In this document: piece after piece, positions 58,398-64,000 of the stretch
Position numbering within the stretch: the stretch's first letter is position 1
How the letters are laid out: the number at the start of each line of letters is the position of its first letter
NCBI GenBank assembly: GCA_004134985.1
Contig: REGQ01000016.1
Span: 1-64,000 of the forward strand
Direction: 5' to 3'
Length of the DNA: 64,000 bases
Origin: Paenibacillaceae bacterium
Lineage (GTDB): Bacteria; Bacillota; Bacilli; Paenibacillales; Paenibacillaceae
Program-made: the position numbers and the translations under genes
Notes under the pieces: model-generated
Database searches by the model: none
Told to the model about the DNA's origin: nothing
Seen by the model: only the letters and a program-made list of their open reading frames with translations

Positions 58398-59075
58398 CTA
58401 TTTATAATAGGAGGTTGTCAGCGGAATGACGAAAGCTCCGTTCCGGCTTTTGCGCACTTCGACAACGACAGTGCTTGCCCCGGCAATGTCAGCTTCAATC
58501 GTTACCATTCCGTCTGCGGTAGAGATGCCGTCAACCCTGCGAAGCAGAGCATTGGAGTCCAGGTCCTTGATCTCCACATAGTCGATGTTTTCCCCGATTG
58601 CCGCTACTTGCAAATACAAGGACTGATATTTTTTTTCCGGATTGAAGAAAGTCGTAAATATGTTGGTTCCTGCCGGACTGTACAGAACCTCTCCGTAATC
58701 TTTGTCGCCAAAATTTGTGTGGGAGGGCTCTTTGGAATACAGCGTAGTGTTAAAATCTTCCTGATTCACGGCTACGCCATCCAGTCGTTCACCCAAGATG
58801 ACTTCATTCGCAACCTGATCGTAATCCACGGCTACTCCCAACAAGTCGGCAACGCCTCTGACTGGCAAGTAGGTGGATCCTTTATAAGTAATTGGCAACA
58901 CGGCGTTGCCGTTTACATCATTTAATTGGGCAATGACGCCATTGGTCCGAACTTTCAAATCTCCATTTAAATACGCTTTGATTTCCTGCAGATTGGAACT
59001 GGCCGCTGCTCCTGCGCTGAACGCGCCTACCAGCAGTACAATACCGGACAAAATTTTGATCATTTTTTTCTTCAA
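58398..59075 (-). CDS. exported protein with copper-amine-oxidase-type stalk domain
   Basis: A 225-residue protein with a TTG start after AAGGAGTAC. Residues 1-26 are a signal peptide (IKILSGIVLLVGAFSAGAAA). The next part (about 30-100) is a stalk domain of the copper-amine-oxidase N-terminal type (LNGDLKVRTNGVIAQLNDVN, ITYKGSTYLPVRGVADLLGV). The C-terminal half is beta-rich and unassigned (IDYVEIKDLDSNALLRRVDG, VVVEVRKSRNGAF). These proteins are common in Paenibacillus cell walls; role unknown. Confidence 0.8.
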   Translation of the reverse strand: MKKKMIKILSGIVLLVGAFSAGAAASSNLQEIKAYLNGDLKVRTNGVIAQLNDVNGNAVLPITYKGSTYLPVRGVADLLGVAVDYDQVANEVILGERLDGVAVNQEDFNTTLYSKEPSHTNFGDKDYGEVLYSPAGTNIFTTFFNPEKKYQSLYLQVAAIGENIDYVEIKDLDSNALLRRVDGISTADGMVTIEADIAGASTVVVEVRKSRNGAFVIPLTTSYYK

Positions 59076-59567
59076 TTGATGTACTCCTTTTCTTTCAAAA
59101 TTTAAATATTAATAAATTTGATATCAATTTCATTAGTTTACTATATCATCCAATTGTTATGAATCAGACCTGGGTATGAAAAACTGAATCAGGTTTGAGG
59201 ATATAACAGATTCGTACAACCTTATTTCGGCTGAATGTTGAGTTTGCTAGTTCAAAAGACCTTATTACAGCCCAGGTCAGGGACTATATTCATGGATAAC
59301 ATGGCCCGTCTACAATAGCAGGAGCGGGGGGAACGGGAAAGCCAACAAAGCTTTGCAGCGCAAGTTCGGCTGTATGACAGCGGGAAAAATAGGAAGCGAA
59401 TTCGGAGTAAAGCAAAGTGAAGCGGTTCATCTAGTCCAAATGTGCTCCGATTCATGGTTGTAATAATCATTAATAAGCACCGACTTAAGGACGCTTCGTG
59501 ATCGTCCGCTGAATCTGGAGAGTATTGAGGTGTCCGTCATATCCGGAACTTTAATGTCTCGAATGGA
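59076..59567. other. 492-bp gap
   Basis: No gene, repeat or terminator was recognised. The AT-rich part near 59095-59160 should hold the promoter of the exported protein. Confidence 0.35.
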
Positions 59568-59729
59568 AGGGAATTTTCGACCGAAGGGTTTGCGGCAGTA
59601 AAAATAAATGATAAATGGGGGTATGTTGACAAGACCGGCAATGTCGTTATTCCGTTTGAATATCATTGCGCGTATCCTGTAACTGAAGGTCTTGTAGTAG
59701 TTTGTAAAGGTGGCAAGTGGGGCTAAAAA
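59568..59729 (+). pseudogene. WG-repeat protein fragment
   Basis: The frame reads FSTEGFAAVKINDKWGYVDK, TGNVVIPFEYHCAYPVTEGL and VVVCKGGKWG to a stop at 59729. This is one and a half WG (KWGYIDxxGxxVIPxxY) repeats of a protein that normally has many. There is no start, ribosome binding site or signal peptide, so it is a remnant. Confidence 0.65.
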
Positions 59730-59750
59730 GGCGAGGATTGCCCTCGCCTA
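59728..59750 (-). terminator. terminator of the siderophore-binding protein gene
   Basis: On the minus strand GGCGAGG and CCTCGCC pair around five bases and TTTTT follows. Confidence 0.85.
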
Positions 59751-59775
59751 TCAGAAACCGTGAGTCGACTGAATT

Positions 59776-60780
59776 TCACTCCGTTTTTGTTAAGCTGTCT
59801 ACCACAAATTTAAGCTGGGCTTCCAACGAAATGGGGTCACTAAACACGAAGCCGCGGCTGTTCTCGCGATAAACGTGATTATTCTGGACAGCAGGGAGGT
59901 TGTCCCAAATACTCCCTTCAAAAACTGGAGCCACATTTTTATCGTCTGCCCACCCACTAATAAAGATATAATCTCCTGCGTATTCCGGCAACAACTCAAG
60001 CGATAACTTGGCCCAGCCCTTGCCACTGTCAATGGCTTCTTTCTGAATTATCGGCGGTGCCTTCAGACCGAACTCGCTATAAATAATATCTCCACCCCTG
60101 CCAAAGCTGCCGTAGGCATAAAATTCCTTGGCACTTCCCGAATCGAAGATCGAAACGGTGCCATCACCTATCGCTTGCTTTACGAGTGGTTTGTATTCGG
60201 CAATTTTAGCGTCCCACTCTGCAATCCAGGACTTCGCCTGCTCTTCTCTACCTGTCATTTTGCCGAAATCCATTAATTGCTCCCGTAGAGGTACTCCGTA
60301 TTCAACAGCGACGGTCGGCGCGATTTTGGACAGATTTTCGATAGTTCCAGGATCGTTCCAGACTACAATTAAATCCGGCTGCAGCTCCATTATTTTCTCG
60401 TAGGGGACACCGTTGCCGATGTTGACAACGTCGTCCAGTATTCCTTCTGTATAATTGTTAAAGGACTCATCACCGGTTCCGACAGGCTTTAGGCCAAGCG
60501 CTAGCAAGTGTCCGGTGAAGGCTCCTGCCACCATAACGATCCTTTGAGGGTTTTTGGGGATTTGCACCTCGCCGTTAACAGCTGAATAGGTTACCATCTC
60601 CGAGTTGCCGTTTGTATTTCCAATTGCTGTGTTGCCGGAATTGTTGGCATTACTAGATGGGCTTAGGGCAATGCTAGTGCTATTCCTTCCGTTTGTGTTC
60701 GCTGGTCCGGAGCATGCGCTAAGTAATAGAGTTAGGCACAGCAGCAACGTAATTCCAACAGGTAATTTGCTTCTATACAT
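59776..60780 (-). CDS. iron-siderophore ABC substrate-binding lipoprotein
   Basis: A 334-residue lipoprotein: signal with lipobox LSAC (Cys23), an Asn/Ser/Thr-rich linker, then an FepB/FeuA-type binding fold (IPKNPQRIVMVAGAFTGHLL, LGLKPVGTGDE, LQPDLIVVWNDPGTIENLSK, SIWDNLPAVQNNHVYREN). It captures a ferric siderophore. AAAAAGGAG lies before the ATG. The start overlaps the stop of the upstream AraC gene (TGATG), so they are coupled. No permease or ATPase is adjacent; it must use a transporter encoded elsewhere. Confidence 0.9.
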   Translation of the reverse strand: MYRSKLPVGITLLLCLTLLLSACSGPANTNGRNSTSIALSPSSNANNSGNTAIGNTNGNSEMVTYSAVNGEVQIPKNPQRIVMVAGAFTGHLLALGLKPVGTGDESFNNYTEGILDDVVNIGNGVPYEKIMELQPDLIVVWNDPGTIENLSKIAPTVAVEYGVPLREQLMDFGKMTGREEQAKSWIAEWDAKIAEYKPLVKQAIGDGTVSIFDSGSAKEFYAYGSFGRGGDIIYSEFGLKAPPIIQKEAIDSGKGWAKLSLELLPEYAGDYIFISGWADDKNVAPVFEGSIWDNLPAVQNNHVYRENSRGFVFSDPISLEAQLKFVVDSLTKTE

Positions 60781-61751
60781 CAGTAAATCTCCTTTTTCGC
60801 TATATTGATAATGTTTATCATCTCTGATACCATATAACGACCAAGCCTGCGCGGAACAATGGATGATCCAAGCCTAATGATAGGACGATAAGAGCTTCTT
60901 GCTACTTGTACGGACTCATCCTTAAATTGTTTGGGTGTTACTTCCGTATGCTTTTTGAACATTCTGATGAAATAGGATACGTCTGCATATCCGACGCTTG
61001 CTGCAATCTCTTGCAGAGTTAAATTGGTCTGTTCCAGCAGTGCTCCTGCTCTGTTCATCCTAATGCGGATTAGGTAATCGATTATGCTTGTGCCAGTCTC
61101 GCGTCGGAAATGCTTGGACAGATAGGGCACGCTGTAGTGGAAGGTGCGCGCAAGTGATTCCCGGGTCAGCGGCTCAGCATAGTGCTCCTGCATGTAGCGT
61201 ATAAGCTGAGAGGCAAGATTAGGCCTAACGATGCTGACCTGCTGTTGATCCATTTGCCGCAGCAGCCCATATACAAATTGATAGAATAGTGTTTTGACAT
61301 GGAGTCGCTCCAAACGTCCCTGTACAATCCATTCACCCAGCATTCGCTCAGCCAGTTCGTAGAGGATGGCAGGGTGGAGCGGAATAAAACCGTACTGGAG
61401 GTGGAATGGCAATTGTTGATCGATATGTCGAAATGTATGCTGCTTGCCAGATAGCGGTAAGGAGGCTTTATAGAAAATGAGGTAATAATGCAAGTATTCA
61501 TCCGTTAGGATAATGTCCAGACGGGTACCTTTACCCCCGTGAAGCATATAGAAACGCTTTGCAGCATGCTCATTTCCGTCCAAAATCATGGTTGCACTGC
61601 CATGCGTTACGTACAGAAAGGCGCTGGCTGGAAACAGGAAAGGGCGCACGCACTCGCCGGCCTGTATGTCGATATGTCGTACATCTAAAATATTGAGCGC
61701 TGCATAATTCCAGATCAGTATGTGCTCTTGTACATTCACGGTTGCTTTCAA
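60780..61751 (-). CDS. AraC-family regulator of siderophore uptake
   Basis: A 323-residue protein with a TTG start after GGAAGGAA. Residues 1-170 form a cupin-like sensing domain, and the helix-turn-helix pair occupies about 180-283 (QEHYAEPLTRESLARTFHYS, VPYLSKHFRRETGTSI, LQEIAASVGYADVSYFIRMF). About 40 residues follow the usual end. Bacillus subtilis Btr is an AraC protein fused to a siderophore-binding domain; here the two parts are separate, overlapping genes, so regulator and binding protein probably sense the same siderophore. Confidence 0.87.
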   Translation of the reverse strand: MKATVNVQEHILIWNYAALNILDVRHIDIQAGECVRPFLFPASAFLYVTHGSATMILDGNEHAAKRFYMLHGGKGTRLDIILTDEYLHYYLIFYKASLPLSGKQHTFRHIDQQLPFHLQYGFIPLHPAILYELAERMLGEWIVQGRLERLHVKTLFYQFVYGLLRQMDQQQVSIVRPNLASQLIRYMQEHYAEPLTRESLARTFHYSVPYLSKHFRRETGTSIIDYLIRIRMNRAGALLEQTNLTLQEIAASVGYADVSYFIRMFKKHTEVTPKQFKDESVQVARSSYRPIIRLGSSIVPRRLGRYMVSEMINIINIAKKEIY

Positions 61752-61946
61752 TGGAGAGTTTCCTTCCTTCCGTGAGCTGCTTAAGCCAGCCTTTTATGTT
61801 GTGAAGTTATTATAATTATATTACTTGACTTTTGCAAAAACTTTATTATAGAGAACCATTGGTAAAGTGACCGATGCGGAAGTCAACCGTTCACTAAACT
61901 GATTGGCTTGATTCGTTCAATTGGTTTTTGAATATGAAATAAAGAG

Positions 61947-61966
61947 GCCGCCAATACTATGGCGGC
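61947..61966 (-). terminator. terminator of the SecA-like gene
   Basis: GCCGCCA pairs with TGGCGGC around six bases, with a T-rich tail on the minus strand. Confidence 0.7.
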
Positions 61967-61993
61967 GATCATCCTCAAAAAAGCTAAGCTGCA

Positions 61994-64000
61994 TCAAAAT
62001 TTTGACAGCCTGTATACCGGCCACAAAATCAGCCTGAAGAACTTGCGAAGATAATAAGCCATTATTGTCTCTGTGGTCCATGAGCTGCGCTTGTTCTGGA
62101 TGTATTGATCATTGATAATATAAGTCCGAGTGGAAGTAGGGCTCTTCAGACCGAACTTTTCCCACTTCGCCGGATCATTCGAACCTCCGAGCCTTACAAG
62201 CATATTCGCCGACTCACTATTTATTTTAGCCGGAATTTGCTCGTATGCTTCGGTGATTTGCACATGAAATTCGTCGATCGGATTGCGGTTAGCAAGGCTC
62301 TCCAAATGGATGCCTTCACGAATATAAGAAACGTATGCCAGATGTTCAGCCCAGAACTTGTCGATATAAAAAAGCCGTACTCGCTGCTCCGAAGGGCTCA
62401 TCGGCGTCTCGCCTTGCAAAATTCCGAGCCGCTCCTCGTATAGAATACGCCTCTGTTCCTCCACCATATCCGAATAACCGTTCAGTTCCTCGCGTATATG
62501 GAAGTTTTGGCCCATAATAACGCGCTGAATATGCGAGATTTTGCTGGGGAGCATCGATTCCGGAAGCGCCTTATCCTGCCTAAGATTGAGAATCGCTTTA
62601 GAAATGCCGAATTGAAGGAGCAACTCGTCCTCCAAGCTTATGAAAAACACGGAAGCTCCCGGATCGCCTTGTCGGCCAGAACGCCCGCGCAGCTGGTTGT
62701 CGATTCGCACGCTTTCGTTCACATGCGTACCAATCACGTACAACCCGCCCAGCTTGGCGACAACATCTGCTTGCGTGGGATTGCCGCCGCCAAGCCGAAT
62801 GTCCACGCCGCGGCCCGCCATATTCGTAGATACCGTGACGGCGCCGATTTCTCCCGCTTTGGCAATAATCTCGGCTTCTTCAGCGTCGTTTTTCGCATTC
62901 AGAACATGGCAAGGTACGTCGGCAGCCGCTAGTGCCTCTGCCAGCATGTCAGACTCCCCGACGCTCGACGTACCAATGAGGATTGGACGTCCCGTCGCAT
63001 GGACGGACGAGATTTCTTGTACAACCGCCTTGAGCTTGGCTTCTTTATGAGTATAAATCCGGTGTGGATGATCGATCCGTATGTTTGGCCGGTTCGGCGG
63101 AATTTGCACGACCTGCAGCTGATAAATATTTTCGAATTCTATTGCAGAAGCATGCGCCGTAGCCGTCATTCCGCAAATCTTCGGATATAGGCTAAGGAAG
63201 TGTTGCAGGGTGATCGTACCGAGAATTTCCCCGCCGGCTAAGGACTGCAGCCCTTCTTTGGCCGCTAGCGCGGCTTGCAGCCCGTGAGGCAAATGTCTGT
63301 TCTCTGCCACACGGCCGGTATATTCGTCGACCAGCTCGATTTTACCGTCCCGGACGATGTAATCGACGTCTTTTTTTAATAACGATTCTGCATGCAGCGC
63401 GCAATTTAACGATGTTAGCAAATGACTATTATGGTTTTCGTACAAATTTCCGCATCCTAGCAGCGATTCTACTTTCGCTGAACCCCCTTCATTCAAATAA
63501 ACGTTCCGCTTGAACTCGTCGAAGTCGTAATGCTCTACTTGCTTAAGCTGCCGAACTACCTCTGCGAAACGAATGCCGTCGTTGCCGGAAGAGTCTGGCT
63601 CGCCGGCGATGACTAGCGGCACCCGCGCTTCGTCGAGAAGCAGTGAATCTGCCTCATCGACGATGACGTAGTGGAAAGGACGATGCACGGTATCGGCTTC
63701 GTATAGTACGATCGTGTCGCGCAAATAATCGAATCCCGCCTCTTTAGCCGTAACATAGGTTATATCCGCCGCGTACGCTTCCCGTTTCTCGGACAGCCTC
63801 ATGCCCGCTTGAACCGAGTTAACCGTTAACCCGAGGAAACGATAGATCGGGCCCATCCACTCCGCATCTCGTTTTGCCAAATAATCGTTAAAAGTCAGCA
63901 CATGAACGCCTTCGCCTTTCAGCGCATTTAGATAAGCAGGCATAACAGCAGAGAGGGTTTTTCCTTCACCGGTATGCTGCTCAATCAGAAATCTCTCATG
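61994..64000 (-). CDS. accessory SecA (SecA2-like) preprotein translocase ATPase, partial
   Basis: The frame runs off the window end; 668 residues are visible and the ATG at 63943 is internal. Walker A appears at the edge (TGEGKT after IEQH), followed by VIVDEADSLLLDEAR (DEAD box), PKICGMTATAHASAIEFENI, VSTNMAGRGVDIRLGGGNPT and QLRGRSGRQGDPGASVFFIS. It ends WPVYRLSKF without the C-terminal zinc-binding motif of SecA1, and the scaffold region is short. It would drive export of a subset of proteins through SecYEG or an accessory channel. No accessory Sec genes are seen in the window. Confidence 0.85.
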   Translation of the reverse strand, partial: HERFLIEQHTGEGKTLSAVMPAYLNALKGEGVHVLTFNDYLAKRDAEWMGPIYRFLGLTVNSVQAGMRLSEKREAYAADITYVTAKEAGFDYLRDTIVLYEADTVHRPFHYVIVDEADSLLLDEARVPLVIAGEPDSSGNDGIRFAEVVRQLKQVEHYDFDEFKRNVYLNEGGSAKVESLLGCGNLYENHNSHLLTSLNCALHAESLLKKDVDYIVRDGKIELVDEYTGRVAENRHLPHGLQAALAAKEGLQSLAGGEILGTITLQHFLSLYPKICGMTATAHASAIEFENIYQLQVVQIPPNRPNIRIDHPHRIYTHKEAKLKAVVQEISSVHATGRPILIGTSSVGESDMLAEALAAADVPCHVLNAKNDAEEAEIIAKAGEIGAVTVSTNMAGRGVDIRLGGGNPTQADVVAKLGGLYVIGTHVNESVRIDNQLRGRSGRQGDPGASVFFISLEDELLLQFGISKAILNLRQDKALPESMLPSKISHIQRVIMGQNFHIREELNGYSDMVEEQRRILYEERLGILQGETPMSPSEQRVRLFYIDKFWAEHLAYVSYIREGIHLESLANRNPIDEFHVQITEAYEQIPAKINSESANMLVRLGGSNDPAKWEKFGLKSPTSTRTYIINDQYIQNKRSSWTTETIMAYYLRKFFRLILWPVYRLSKF

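Noticed and set aside
1-64000. rRNA, tRNA or replication origin
   Set aside because: No tRNA cloverleaf, rRNA-like block or DnaA-box cluster was recognised by eye; a dedicated RNA search was not possible.

Overview
The window reads as a chromosomal stretch of a Paenibacillus-like member of the Bacillota. Supporting this are a giant exported polysaccharide-active protein ending in S-layer homology domains, copper-amine-oxidase-type stalk domains on exported proteins, strong AGGAGG-type ribosome binding sites, frequent TTG starts, an RsbQ-type hydrolase, BlaI/BlaR1, SMI1/KNR4 proteins and many U-tailed intrinsic terminators. No rRNA, tRNA, CRISPR array or replication origin was seen.

Layout. 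1-505 is the 3' end of an IS4-family (Tn5-like) insertion sequence. 624-5088 holds a pentapeptide-repeat protein, a decapitated DeoR regulator, a LysR/NTF2-like/SDR cluster and an AAC(6')-like acetyltransferase coupled to a P-loop kinase. 5435-10447 is a 1670-residue pectate-lyase-like S-layer protein with a perfect cre site and a possible RBS-masking hairpin. 10872-16998 carries a GNAT enzyme, an ABC exporter behind a leader-peptide attenuator, a PH-like/YidD pair and a polysaccharide lyase. 17031-18398 is a non-coding island of three different repeat arrays. 18876-24325 has an APH-like kinase behind a second attenuator, an AraC/GyrI-like regulator, an RsbQ hydrolase paired with a PAS-GGDEF cyclase, and an Old Yellow Enzyme with palindromic operators. 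24524-32711 has an exported acetamidase, an RHH-ankyrin fusion and a sulfur-scavenging operon (flavin monooxygenase, sulfonate-type ABC transporter, sulfurtransferase). 33350-36273 is a graveyard: a 505-bp non-autonomous IS derivative with a perfect 9-bp target duplication, frameshifted genes, and a beheaded integrase beside a phage-like fragment.

36610-50979 contains an epimerase, an esterase with a CBM9-like domain, a SpoU-type RNA methyltransferase overlapping a 14-codon leader ORF, a DUF2268 protease/TipAS-MerR operon behind a 19-bp-spacer promoter, a TetR-controlled membrane operon, a BlaI/BlaR1 pair and a FAD oxidoreductase. 51684-56871 is a cluster of immunity-like proteins (SMI1/KNR4, DUF4303-like, Imm1-like, pentapeptide) without a visible toxin. 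56984-57701 is a P-loop kinase under what looks like textbook translational attenuation. The end carries a siderophore-binding lipoprotein with its AraC regulator and an accessory SecA that runs off the window.

The most notable pattern is that four unlinked genes resembling antibiotic-resistance or modification functions (ABC exporter, APH-like kinase, SpoU methyltransferase, P-loop kinase) are each preceded by a tiny ORF with its own ribosome binding site. Three also have attenuator hairpins, and the fourth is translationally coupled. Next to one of them is a TipAS-type regulator, a family known to bind thiopeptides. I infer a dispersed response to ribosome-targeting antibiotics; this is a hypothesis from sequence only. 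A second pattern is a dispersed repeat whose core is the 3' end of a sulfurtransferase gene.
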